A DNA stretch of 64,000 nucleotides, from positions 124,001 through 188,000 of the forward strand of contig CAWKFA010000014.1 of NCBI GenBank assembly GCA_963848825.1. Direction: 5' to 3'. Positions 50,505 to 60,675 of the stretch are shown here, in pieces (the first letter of the stretch is position 1; each line of letters begins with the position of its first letter). Position numbers and translations under genes: made by a program. Origin of the DNA: CAVVSQ01 sp963848825. Its GTDB lineage: Bacteria > Planctomycetota > Planctomycetia > Gemmatales > Gemmataceae. A model generated the notes under the pieces. That model saw only the letters and a list, made by a program, of their open reading frames with translations, did no database searches and was not told the DNA's origin.

Positions 50505-51732
50505 ATGAGCGATGGCAATATATTCCGCGACTTTTGGAGCAAAATCGCCGGCCCGCCCAGCCAGCCCGCCAGCACACCTCCGGCCCAGCCTGGGGCGCCG
50601 GCGCCACGGGGGCGCAGCCTCCCCCTGCTAATATCTTTGACCAGCTTATTCACAACCCGTGGGTGCAAGGCGGCGCGGCCGTGCTCGCGGCGGGTGTCGT
50701 TGGCCTCGTCGCAGCGGACGCTTATTCCAAGCGGACATTGACGTCCGAGGAAATGCTGACCGACCTGGATAAATTCGACGCAGGGTCGCTCCACAAGCTC
50801 ATGGCCAACCCGGAGAATGCCAAGACTCTGGACAAGCTTGTCGAGAAAATGGACGACAAGACCTCGAAAAAAGTCTTGGAAGCCGCGATGCAAGCGCGCT
50901 TTGGCGTGGTCATGAAGGATTTCGACACCAGCACCAAGGCGGCCGACGTCGCCGAGGGCAAGAAGTCGATCAAGGAAACCTATCTGCTCATGCTCAAGGT
51001 TCCGGAGAGTCATGTGCGCGACAACCCATCGCTCACCGAGATCGATCGTAAGCACGGCGTCGGCTCCGCGTATGGAAGCGACAAAATCGCGCTGCAGGCC
51101 TTCTGGTCTGGTGAAGCCGCCAACCCCAACCCGGTTGGCGATCCGGCCGAGTTGCCGAACGTCGATGCTGACTGCAAACCACAAGGGACCGACACGCCGC
51201 CTTACCTGAGCTGGACGACGCTGCATGAGGTCGGCCACGCCGTGGACGACAAGGAATCGTTCATGTCCAGCAAGGGGAATGCCTATGCCGGCTGGCAGAC
51301 CCACTCGATCGAGGAGGTGGTCGCCGTCGCGGTCAAGCACTTGCAGTACGAGATCACTTACATCAGGGCATTACTCACTGGCGCCGGAAAGGCCCCGGCC
51401 GTCGCGCCGCCGCCGCCGAAGGGCACCGATGCCGAAAAAGTGGGAAAAACTGCGCACGGACGCCATCGCCTGGTGCGCCGCCGTGCGTAGCACCGGCTCG
51501 CTGTGGGAGAAGGGCAGTGAATGCACGCTGCGCGCGGTTGGCAGCCGCGTCTACCATGAAGCCTACACCGGCCCGGCTCAATGGGTGAGCTACAACCTGG
51601 CGGCGCAAGCAAGGAATAACCGGCTACCAGTTCCGGGCGCCAGGCGAATGGTTCGCCGAACTCTACGCCGCCTACTACACCAAGAAGCTCAAGCCCAGCA
51701 ACCCCAACATAAAATGGCTCAAAACGCTGTAA
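50505..51732 (+). CDS. Candidate lethal-factor-like zinc metallopeptidase with membrane segment, frameshifted
   Basis: The start at 50505 gives MSDGNIFRDFWSKIAG and a Pro/Ala-rich linker. After a shift near 50615 come NIFDQLIHNPWVQGG and a membrane segment (AAVLAAGVVGLVAADAY), then a helical region. LHEVGHAVDDKESF holds HExxH (codons 51224-51238). After shifts near 51430 and 51620 the tail reads GSRVYHEAYTGPAQWVSYNL and GITGYQFRAPGEWFAELYAA, then YYTKKLKPSNPNIKWLKTL to the stop at 51732. HExxH plus a later F-A-E-x-(Y/F) (Glu codon 51658-51660) is the zinc-site layout of anthrax-lethal-factor-like peptidases. No signal peptide is present, so export would need a dedicated system. Repaired length about 405. 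Activity is not demonstrated by sequence alone. Confidence 0.7.
51639..51671 (+). repeat. 33 bp direct repeat, left copy
   Basis: This segment encodes PGEWFAELYAA in the metallopeptidase gene and is identical base for base to 56102-56134. The two copies flank the second giant gene. Confidence 0.8.
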
Positions 51733-51757
51733 GGCCACCTCACAGACTCCGCGGGTG

Positions 51758-54700
51758 CTACCAGGTCCAATCATCCCAAAGGAAAGACAGAGCTACGTCT
51801 ACGGTATGTGCATCCAGTGAATCTGTACGAGGGTGAGCGGACCAGGAATCGGCGTCCCCGTTTATGTCCGTAGTTTGATCCGAGATGTACTGCCAATCCG
51901 ACTGCTGAACCTTGCCATCCCAGGGCGCACCCGAGATAAATGGAAACGAAAGCGGCTCGGGAGATTTGATTGCCTCACCATAAAACGATCGGAAGTTCCT
52001 CGTGATGGCGGATATGGCGGGACTATTCTCGTAAAGTAGCGTGTCAAGGCCAGCAAAGATGCCGATTTGCAATGGTGGGGATGCAACTTGTGGCATCGCA
52101 ACATTGGCAATATGGGTTATCTGACCAAAGTTCAGAACAGCAGATTGTGTTTCCTTGTCTCGTATGGGGGGAGCAAGGATTTCAGAATCGGACTCGCCCT
52201 CGCCAATCGAAACGGCTTTAGAAATTGTTGGTGGGATGACTTCACCATGATTCGTGGCTGAAACATGGCGCGTTTGAAGTGCCAAAGGTTCGTCAAAGCC
52301 GGGGTAGCCGCTTACCGAGACTTGCACCTGGTTTTCGCCTGGACTTAGGATCATGGCGCCAAGGGTATCGGCAACGGTTGTGGTGAAGCGTTGGCCGTTT
52401 GGCATCGCGATGGTCACAAATTGCACCGGCGTGGCCGAAACCGATTGCCCAGGAATAATGTGAAAGGCAATCGTGACCAGACTGCCGGCTTGATTTACTG
52501 AAATGGGCGTCAAGCTGTAGAGATCGATGCCGATTTGGCCTGTGGTTTGATCGACGCTGGAGGAAAGTTGCCAGCCGCTTCCTTGGTTCGGCAGGTTTCC
52601 CAGCGTGATGTCTGTGAATGATACGGTCAATAGCGAGGGATCGTACGTCAACGCCAGCGTCGCCTCCGCTAAACCGGTACTCCCGATTGGCTTCGGATGA
52701 TCGATATTGATCGAAACCGTTCGCAAACCCCGTGAAGAGTCCCCGGCAACAAGATTTAACGTAGGATCGGCGGCATTGGGCGACGTCACCATGTAACCTG
52801 GCGGCGCCGGTACCTGTGCCGGTTGCAACTGAACAACGTAAAGATCGAGTACGGACACGTCCCCGGCATCCACGGAGAGATCGTTGGCCGGATCACCGAT
52901 GATTACCGGGTCAAGAAACTTATATGCCGCAAAGCCGGTTGCCGCGCCAGTGGCCACCTGATTGGCGGTCAGCGTGTCGAGCCCGCTAATCTTACCGTCG
53001 CCGGTCACGTCTCCAAGGTAGGCGTTGACGTGGACCCCGTTGGCCGACACAGTGCCGCTGTTCGCATTGCCGTTCACAACGATGTTACCCAACTGCAACA
53101 ATTCCTTGGCCTTGTACTGGTTCTTGGCTGAATCCGGCACAACGGCCAAGATGTCTCCCAAAACCACCATTCCGGACTGAGCGTTGGCGTCGTGGAAATC
53201 AAAGGTTGCCACACCGCTAACATTGCTTATCAAGGTAAAAGTTCCTGCCGGGTCTGTCGCATCGCTATTGCCGCCGGCCAATACTCCTGTGATGTTGAGA
53301 ATAATGGGATTGTAATTCAGTGTGAATGTGAGATCGCTGACACCGGCCGCATTGTAAAGCGTCAGCGGAATTCCTTGAGCGGCATTATTGGGAACGGCGA
53401 TTGTCGTCGTACTATCCGGTCCGCGGGCAAAATCGGGAATACCCAATACCGGCGTGCTGCTGGCCTGGTAATGCGTTGTAAACGTGGTGGCGAAATTGGC
53501 CTGCCCTCCGTTGCCGCGACCATCCAGCGCGGCGCCTAGCTCATCGAGAAATCCGTTGCCGCCCGATCCGCTCAGCAGCGTTACGGTATACGTATCATCG
53601 GGCAATACCGCGGAGATATGACCGCGCAGATCGTTGAGTTCCTGGAGATAGGTATTCGTTGCATTGAAGATAAGGCTCGTAGCCGTCGAATCGATGAGTA
53701 ACGAACCGTGAATCGGTCCCACATGAGCGCCAGCGACCACAACGTCTTTGAATGTTGTTAAATTGCCGCCATAAAGGGCCAGATCGTCAGCGACAAAGGG
53801 CTTGTTGAACCTGACGGCAAACCCGGTGGGCGTGGAGGTGAATGAGTTCACCTGCAGGCTGCTAACCAAGATGGCATTACTGGTGCCGGTAATGATCGGC
53901 TGGGTCGCGACGGTGTCGGTAACGGTAATTTGTTGATTTCCACTTTGATTCAGGATGACGCTGAAGGTATGAACACCGTTGTCGGCGCCAACTCCGCCGT
54001 AGGTAAACTTGTAATTACTTCCAAGCGCTACGCCGTTCAAGACAAGCTTGGCGGTGCCAACGTATTGTGGCACGATATTGCCATAACTGTCGCAAGCGGT
54101 GGCGGTGACATTGATGGAGCCACCCGTAATGGCGCTGCCGGGAGCAGCCACGACAAAGCTACTGACGTCGGCCGGAAGAATCGTGAAGGTTTGGCCGGAG
54201 GCAGCTACCGAACCTGCAGTCGCTGTAAGAGTGTACGTTCCCGCTGTCTTCAGCCTGGAGAGAGAAATTGTGAGACCCGTTAGTGACTGAGTCCTTGCAA
54301 AGGGAAAGTGCTCAGTGGATCGGCATTTGGCCCCGCGATAAGCGTGACATTGCCTGGAGCACGGTTGCCGTACTGATCCCAGGCGGTGACTTGGACCGTG
54401 AAGATTTTGGCCTGCTGTGCCTTTCTGTTGGGATAGCTTAGGGCGAGCTTATCGATGGTGGCGGGAGTGACATTGATCATTGTGATGGCACTGAGACTTG
54501 CAAAAGCCCGATCAACGCCCGTAATCGATAGTTAAACCGGCAGTTGTTAGTGTGACCGAAAAACTGTGCGAGCCTGCATCAGCAGTGGTGAACGTGTAGC
54601 TGGCTGGAAGGCCGGCACTATTCCATACTGCGTTGGTGTCGGTACTGCTGAGTTGAACCGAGCCGGTGTAGCTGGGGACCGGGTTGTTCTGGCTGTCTTC

Positions 54701-55897
54701 CGCGGTCAGCGTGACATCAACCGTGCCACCAGCGGTGATACTGCTTGCGGATGTCGTAATGGCAAAATGCGTGACCGTCGGCGAAGCAGGAATCTGCAAA
54801 GACGGAAACAAAACCATGGATGAAGGGGTAAAACTCGGCGAAGTTCCGGCACCGCTTACAACGAATGTTTGATCGTAGGTGCCGTTTAGTTCGAATTGAA
54901 AAATGTCTCCAGGGGGCACAGATTGCCCGGTGAAAACGTCAGGACCATCATTATTTCCGTTACCGACGAGTACATGACCAAGACCGTCAAAAATAATGGC
55001 CTGCGGGGGAAAACCGAAATAAACATTATGACCTGCCGAATCGGGTCCTGGTAATAACCGGCTAAAGCTGATCCCATTGGAACCGATTTGGTCGATATGT
55101 CCAGTCGTAGTAACGAGCGTTGATTGATACATCGCTCCTACATACAGATTTCCATCCGGGCCAAAGGCAATACCGCCAGGTAGGTCGCCTCGGCCATTAG
55201 CCCCCAAGCTGTAAAAAAACCTTGGAGCAATCGACGAGGTGATGTTGGGTATTTTTACAACTGCGAATGACGGGTAATTCGTTGTGTAATAAAGGTTCTG
55301 GGTGTCCCCAGGGGCCGTCCCAAAAGCTAGTTTGTAAGGTTGGTCTCCCGAATCGATGATTGTCGAACTTCCACTGTATGTCAAGGTGCCCGCAGTATCC
55401 GTGAGCTTGAAGCGAACTATGGCTCCTCCAAAGTTTCCCCAGACCAAGTTGGTGACACATAAGTTTCCGTCCGGCCCAAACACAAGGTCGCACGGTTTTG
55501 AAGGATTGCCAGAGACTCCTTGAAAATCGGCGGCGCTGATGAAGGTCGATAGCGTATTTGTGGACCAGTTGTATTTAAGAATGGATGTGGTTTTGAAATC
55601 GCTGATGTAAAGGTTCCCGTCGGGCCCCCGTGCCACGCCCGTGGGAGCTTGGAGCAGCGGCGAAGAATTGGGCGCTACCAGCGTGGCCAGCATTTTTCCG
55701 CTGACCGGATCCAGTGCATAAATGCTCTTGTCGGCATAGGAGGCAGCCACCAAGACGGGGGACCCCGAGGGTGTTTCCCGTGATTCGAGCTGTTCCAAAA
55801 GCGGTCGGCAGCGCTTGCTAATGCCACGGGAAAGCACGATTGAGTGGCGGATGCAGCCCTTCATTTCACGCAACAGGTGCAGAATCGAATGCCACAT
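51758..55897 (-). CDS. Second giant secreted protein: beta-propeller, Ig-like domains, cohesin-dockerin-cohesin, two frameshifts
   Basis: The start at 55897 follows AGGAGGCGTGG. LLEQLESRETPSG is the L-E-x-R motif. An NHL-type propeller follows (GVARGPDGNLYISDFKTTSI, GPDGNLYVGAMYQSTL). Ig-like domains come next, with shifts near 54520 and 54290 between them. A shared segment TGFAVRFNKPFVADDLALYG, a cohesin-like sheet, dockerin loops (DVTGDGKISGLD, DPANDLSVDAGD) and a second cohesin-like sheet follow. Its tail LDTLLYENSPAIS matches the tail of the 17230-24470 protein. It lacks the YDG repeats. Repaired length about 1,380. It lies between the metallopeptidase gene and a duplicated fragment of that gene, on the opposite strand. 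Likely exported and calcium-binding. Confidence 0.85.
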
Positions 55898-56099
55898 TCC
55901 ACGCCTCCTGTGTGAAGAGACCTCGGACGGTCTGTTCGGGCCAGTTTGTCGCCGTACGTTTTTCTTGGCGAGTAGGGTTACGAACGTATAAGCCGATGTA
56001 AGCCGGTATACCAGGAAAGTTAACGGAAGTAAAGCACCACGCCAAAATACCGCGAATGGCTTCGGCGTAAACGTCCGTCGGGGGCAAGATACCTAAAAA

Positions 56100-56190
56100 C
56101 AGCCAGGCGAATGGTTCGCCGAACTCTACGCCGCGTACCACACCGATCAGAAAGGAAAGTCCTCCTTTTCCTTGCTGGCCGGACTTGGTG
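56100..56190 (+). pseudogene. Remnant of a metallopeptidase C-terminus
   Basis: A plus-strand frame reads QPGEWFAELYAAYHTDQKGK, matching the C-terminal end of the metallopeptidase at 50505-51732, and begins right after a stop codon at 56094-56096. The first 33 bases are identical to 51639-51671. Beyond that the tail differs (SSFSLLAGLGGYQGLKGL). No upstream part remains, so it is a fragment of a second copy. Confidence 0.7.
56102..56134 (+). repeat. 33 bp direct repeat, right copy
   Basis: Identical to 51639-51671. It lies inside the metallopeptidase remnant and 205 bases before the giant gene's start codon, viewed from the other strand. Confidence 0.8.
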
Positions 56191-56194
56191 GCTA

Positions 56195-56998
56195 TCAAGG
56201 ACTGAAAGGACTTTCAGGCCCGGTTGTTAATCTAAGGGATCTCGGCGGCGGCCACTTTGTCATCGGCAAGTACGGGCGGACTCGTTCGGCCAGGAGCTTG
56301 TAGCCGTCGGCATTGAAGTGGAGCATGTCGGCGACGAAGAGTTCCGGACGCGCCCGACCGTCGGCTGTGAGGCTAATGTCGTAGGCGTCCACATAGCCGA
56401 CGCCGGGCATGCGCCTGGCCAGCTCCTGAATTCGCTTGTTCAGATCGCGGCATTTGGCGTTCTCGTTCCAACGCGAGGGCGCGGGATTGACCGCGATGTA
56501 GAGGATCTTTGTGTCCGGGAGTCGACCGTGGACCACACGGACGAAGTCGGCGAAGTCGGCCGCGACTTCCTCTGGCGGCCGGCCGGCGTGGATGTCGTTA
56601 CCGCCGGCCCGGAGGAAGATTTGCTTGGGCGCGTAAGGGAAGATGATGCGGTCGGCGAAGTGGGTGGAGTCGGCGATCTCGGACCCGCCAAAGCCGCGGT
56701 TGATAACCTTGTGGTCCGGGAAATCCTTCGCGAACGTCTTCCAGAGCCGAATGGTCGAGGAGCCGATGAAGAGAATCCCACCTCTGGGCGCCGGGTTGGC
56801 GCGGTCGACGGCTTCGAACGCGGCGATCTCGCGCTCCCACCGGGCGAAGTTGTGCGGGGCAGCAGCCGGGCGTTCTGGCGTCGCTTGCCCGCGCGTTTGC
56901 GTCGGCGTCAATTGCGCAGCAACCTCGGACGTAGCAAGCAGCATGGACAAGCAGAGGGCGATGACGGCGGCTAAAGGTAGGGGCCTCGACGGGTTCAT
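56195..56998 (-). CDS. Secreted SGNH/GDSL-type hydrolase
   Basis: An intact protein of about 267 residues. The start at 56998 follows GGAGGAGACAC. A Sec signal (MNPSRPLPLAAVIALCLSML) precedes an SGNH fold: block I GGILFIGSSTIRLW with the catalytic Ser (in place of G-D-S), VINRGFGGSEIAD with the Gly of block II, FLRAGGNDIHAGRPPEEV with the Asn of block III, and block V FVADMLHFNADGYKLLAERV with Asp and His. Family members remove acetyl or other ester groups from polysaccharides or lipids. The last residues (SLRLTTGPESPFSP) are translated from sequence antisense to the metallopeptidase remnant and are probably not conserved. Confidence 0.9.
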   Translation of the reverse strand: MNPSRPLPLAAVIALCLSMLLATSEVAAQLTPTQTRGQATPERPAAAPHNFARWEREIAAFEAVDRANPAPRGGILFIGSSTIRLWKTFAKDFPDHKVINRGFGGSEIADSTHFADRIIFPYAPKQIFLRAGGNDIHAGRPPEEVAADFADFVRVVHGRLPDTKILYIAVNPAPSRWNENAKCRDLNKRIQELARRMPGVGYVDAYDISLTADGRARPELFVADMLHFNADGYKLLAERVRPYLPMTKWPPPRSLRLTTGPESPFSP

Positions 56999-57341
56999 GT
57001 GTCTCCTCCGGGTCGGGTTGGCGGGTGCGTTTGTTTGTAATCCTGTCGCCAAATCAACATTCATTCAGCTTCCTTGCTGCGCGACGGCTATCAGTCAACA
57101 TGATCGCTTATTACCTTATGCCATCTGGACCAATTGTTCCACGCCCGAAAACACCCACGACGCCCTTTCACCCGTCCCAGTTTTCAACAAGATCGTCATT
57201 CTTCGTCTATGAAACATGACAGCCATCAATGGAACTGCCTCCATGACACTCGCGGCGTTGGTCGAAACGTTTGTCGAGCCAGGGACGATTGCTCCTGAGC
57301 TAACAACCAAACGCCCCCGCCCTCGACCCATTTGCCAATAT
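56999..57341. other. Spacer without a convincing gene
   Basis: About 340 bases between the SGNH hydrolase start and the 3' end of the TadG-like gene. It should hold the hydrolase promoter and the end of the Tad operon. I see no repeat or gene. Confidence 0.4.
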
Positions 57342-58668
57342 CTATTCCATAATGGCGATAATTCGCGTCCGCGCTACAGTCGTTCCGCTGTAGGTGATAT
57401 TGACGCTACCATTTCCCGCGAGATAAAGTTCCCGGCAGATCCACTGCGAGCCGATATCGGAGGATGAACCATTTCCAGTTATGCTAATGCGCGCCGCAGG
57501 GGTATAAATGGTCCCGGCGAGGTTGAAGGCGCCGTTGCCGGTGATGGACAAATCCCCGGTTGAAGTACGAGACTGGAACAAGACAAGGCCGGTATAGGGA
57601 CCGTCCGTCCGGTGGCTGAGCGTAACATTGCTGCTGGGATTGCCGCTGATGCTGATCGTGTTGCCGCTGCCAGTGCCGGCGTTGTAAATCATGACACCGC
57701 CGGTTTCACCGGTGGCCATAACCAGGTGCGCGCTCTGGGAACTCAGACCTCCGGTTGTCAGGTAGAAAATGCCGCCGTTGCCATTGCTGCTTGCCTGATG
57801 AAAGATCACCTTGTCGCCATTGCTGAAACCTGGCAGGTTGGAATAGCTACCGGGATAGAGGTCGAATTGATACTTGCCGCCGCCCAGCCCAGTCTTGTTT
57901 ACCGATCCGGCGGAAGGGACAGAAGGGCCTCCTGTCTCCCCTGGCGCGGGTAAGTAGGCCAGCGGGTCGGGAGTTGGGTGGGCTCCGGTCGTAATCGTCC
58001 CCGTGATCCCGGTGCCCGAATATCCGCCCGTAATGCTTACTGCGGGGACCTGGAAAGTTCCGCCGCCGTTGACCGACAGGGCGGTCGAGCTATTGGAGTT
58101 AATATAGGCTCCAGCCCCAGAACTCGTGAAGGCACCGTTCCCCTGGACGCTGATCGCGCCCTTGTCGCCGGTATCGAGCGAAAGAATGCTGGCGCGGAAA
58201 GGCGCGCCAGGTACCGCGAGCGACGGCGCGAGCGCGAACGTAGACGGGATCCGATGACCAGACGTTGCTGAAGCAGCGGTGCTGTCTGGAAGTGATGAGG
58301 ACCTCGACGTAGCCCGCCAGAGCAGCATACTGGCCGGATGCCGGCGGAATGTTTACGACGACAGTGGAATTCGTGCCGTCGTTGCTATAGCCATTGTCGG
58401 CGGCGCTGGTGAAGCCATTTTTTGTCGCGCTGCCATCGGCATCCTTGCCGCTGCTGGTCTCATAGTTTTGATAGAGCTGGCGAGCGCCTGCAAGGGCGGC
58501 CGCATCGGCCACGGCTTGCGCCCGAATCTGTTCGGCCCGGAGCAGGCCGCCATCGATGACCAGGGCCATCAAACCCATGATGGCGATGAGGCAGAACGTA
58601 AACAGGACGAGCACGGTGCCGGAGCGGGGGGTATGACCTCGCCAAGGTTCGGGTCGAGAGAAACACAT
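57342..58668 (-). CDS. tadG: TadG-like pilus assembly protein with Gly/Ser-rich tail, frameshifted
   Basis: The start at 58668 follows AAAGGAATTCGA. The N-terminus has the TadG/Flp-assembly pattern: GHTPRSGTVLVLFTFCLIAI, then a membrane helix MGLMALVIDGGLLRAEQI, and RAQAVADAAALAGARQLY. A sheet (NSTVVVNIPPASG, YVEVLITSRQ) follows. Near 58200 the frame shifts and a long Gly/Asn/Ser-rich tail continues (ISVQGNGAFTSSGAGAYINS; VSITGGYSGTGITG; LSITGNGAFNLAGTIYTP) that looks like a repetitive beta structure. It is the last gene of the Tad cluster. The symbol is based on domain and position, not a proven orthologue. Repaired length about 440. Confidence 0.75.
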
Positions 58669-58729
58669 TTCGAATTCCTTTGCATTTTTGACCGCTGCGG
58701 TAGCACACGCGGCCAACCATATTGGTGCC

Positions 58730-59188
58730 CTAATTTGTGATTGGCACACATGAGGTACTGCTCAGATAGTACGGTCCCACAAGGTAGAATTCCGGGACCC
58801 ACTGGTACGTGATCGTTACCGTGACGGTGCTTGTGGGCCAGTTATCAGGCTTGCCGGGCTGGCTGACCACGTCCGGCCAGCTTGCCTTCAATGTCAGTAG
58901 GTTAGGATCGAGAAGAATAAGTGCGGGCTGGATGGCGTTCGCATTGATGTCCGCCTGCCAGTCCGCGGCCGTGCCCGTTGCAAGGCCGGCATCCTTGCGG
59001 TACTGGGCCCCGTGGGTTGCGCCATAACGACCGGCCGCGCGGGCGAGGGACGCTATCTCCTGGTAGCGAAAGACACCGAGCACGCCGACCACCAGAGCGA
59101 GGATCAGGAAAAACGTCACCGGGAGCACAATCGCCACTTCGACCAGCGTGGCGCCGCGGCGGCAGCGTGCGTTTCGCGTCAAAGTCAT
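58730..59188 (-). CDS. tadE: TadE-like pseudopilin
   Basis: The start at 59188 follows GGGAGAGC. About 152 residues: a basic leader (MTLTRNARCRRGATLVEVAI) and a hydrophobic segment (VLPVTFFLILALVVGVLGVF) with the E-V-A-I-V-L-P pattern of TadE, where the leader is processed by prepilin peptidase. A small external domain ends in TVTITYQWVPEF. It lies between the other TadE-like gene and TadG in the same direction. Confidence 0.85.
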   Translation of the reverse strand: MTLTRNARCRRGATLVEVAIVLPVTFFLILALVVGVLGVFRYQEIASLARAAGRYGATHGAQYRKDAGLATGTAADWQADINANAIQPALILLDPNLLTLKASWPDVVSQPGKPDNWPTSTVTVTITYQWVPEFYLVGPYYLSSTSCVPITN

Positions 59189-59241
59189 GATAGCTCTCCC
59201 AGAAGGCATTTTTGTCTTCTGAACGAATGCCCAGGACGGCT

Positions 59242-59670
59242 TTAGTTGGATACGGGAAGCAGCGGTCCCACGGGCATTCGAAGCCGACTGGCCACATCCA
59301 GCTTCGTGGTAATCAGGTAACTCGTGACCATAGTGAACTGGTAGATGACCGTGACATCAACGCACGGATTGCCGACCGAATCGGACCCGTGGGTGCTGGT
59401 AATCTGCAAAAGCTTTGGGTCGAGATCCTTTGCTTCGGCCTGCACCCTCTGCTGGATTCCAGCGGTGTCTTGAGCGCAAGTCGGGTTCGTGCTTCCATAC
59501 ATGGCGCCGCAGCGGGTGGCATTGATGACAATGTACTGGACATAGAAAACCCTGCCGAAGTCGACGGCAATGACGAAGAGCATGACCAATAGGGGAAGAA
59601 TCAACGCCAGTTCCATCGCCGCCACTCCGCCGCGCCGACTTATCCTGTTTTTCCTTTGCCGATCTCGCAT
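59242..59670 (-). CDS. tadE: TadE-like pseudopilin (second copy)
   Basis: About 142 residues. The start is uncertain: 59670 (MRDRQRKNRISRRGGVAAME) or 59706 twelve codons earlier. The hydrophobic segment AAMELALILPLLVMLFVIAV carries the M-E-L-A-L-I-L-P pattern of TadE. The external part (GRVFYVQYIVINATRCGAMY, CVDVTVIYQFTMVTSY) holds three or four Cys, perhaps for disulphides. It starts the pilin part of the cluster, 70 bases after TadC. Confidence 0.82.
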   Translation of the reverse strand: MRDRQRKNRISRRGGVAAMELALILPLLVMLFVIAVDFGRVFYVQYIVINATRCGAMYGSTNPTCAQDTAGIQQRVQAEAKDLDPKLLQITSTHGSDSVGNPCVDVTVIYQFTMVTSYLITTKLDVASRLRMPVGPLLPVSN

Positions 59671-59740
59671 GATTTTTTCCCGGGTCCCAGACGTAATTTC
59701 TCTCATTCGGAAGCGCGTACACCGTTCGATGTCTTATTGA

Positions 59741-60668
59741 TCACTGTTTCATTTTGGCCATCATGGCGTAAATCTGGATCATGGCCGGACCGATGATAAC
59801 GATGAAGATCGCGGGAAATATACACAAAATGGTCGGAAACAGGATTTTCACGGATGCCTTCTGTCCTTTTTCCTCCGCTGCCTGAGTTCGCTTGACGCGC
59901 AGCGCCTTTGCGTGGGTGTGCAGTGCTTTGGTCAGGCTGGCGCCGTAGAGTTCTGATTGAATCACGACTCCCGCCAGGTTCTTTACCTCTTCCATGTCGC
60001 TTCGTTCGCCGAATCGTTGCAAGGCATCGCCGGTAGACATGCCGAGCTGAACCTCGTGAAGCACGATATTGAGTTCAAACGTGAACACGGGAAATGCCGC
60101 TGCCAATTCAGCCTGTACGCGCAGTAAAGCGGCCTGAAAGCTCAGCCCCGCATCCAAGCAGATTACGATCACATCCAGGAACTCCGGAATCGCACGGCGG
60201 TTCATGAGTTGCCGCGCAGACTTCCGCCGCCGAAGCCACATACTGGGAAGCACCAGTCCCAAACCGCTCGCGAGAGTGCCGTAGAGAATACCCCGGCTTA
60301 GCGGGACAACCTGCGTGAGCCCGATCGCCAGCCCCACCGCGACCGGTCCGAACATCAACATCACCTTCACGCCCAGGTACCACGTCATGGCGCGCGAACC
60401 GTAGAGCCCAGCCTGAATCAGCTTGGTTTGCAAGCGATGCCGCTCGGCGCCGGCAACCGGGTTCAGGAGTTCAACCGCCTTTGGCAAGGCCCCTTGGGAG
60501 GCCTGAGATGCACGCACGGGAGCGAGTTCTGAGTCCTGCGCTTCCCGATAACGCATGCAACCGGTCTGTGATCGGCTGTTGCCTGTGCCGCTTCCTCACG
60601 AGGATCGGGATCGCCACGCAGGCCACCACGAAGCAAAAAATCGTGAATATTTGAACCGTGTTACCCAT
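59741..60668 (-). CDS. tadC: TadC, type II secretion F-family membrane protein, frameshifted
   Basis: The start at 60668 lies 7 bases after the TadB stop. It gives MGNTVQIFTIFCFVVACVAI, a membrane helix. Near 60545 the frame shifts and the protein continues QDSELAPVRASQASQGALP. Typical F-family features follow: a cytoplasmic loop with RRAIPEFLDVIVICLDAGLS, LNIVLHEVQLGMSTGDAL, SDMEEVKNLAGVVIQSELYG, and a C-terminal helix ILFPTILCIFPAIFIVIIGP. TadC and TadB form the inner-membrane platform of the Tad pilus. Repaired length about 309. Confidence 0.88.
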
Positions 60669-60675
60669 GGCCGAC

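Noticed and set aside
51758..51840. Giant-gene tail as part of the neighbouring metallopeptidase gene
   Set aside because: They are on opposite strands and converge. The metallopeptidase stop at 51732 lies before the giant gene's end at 51758.
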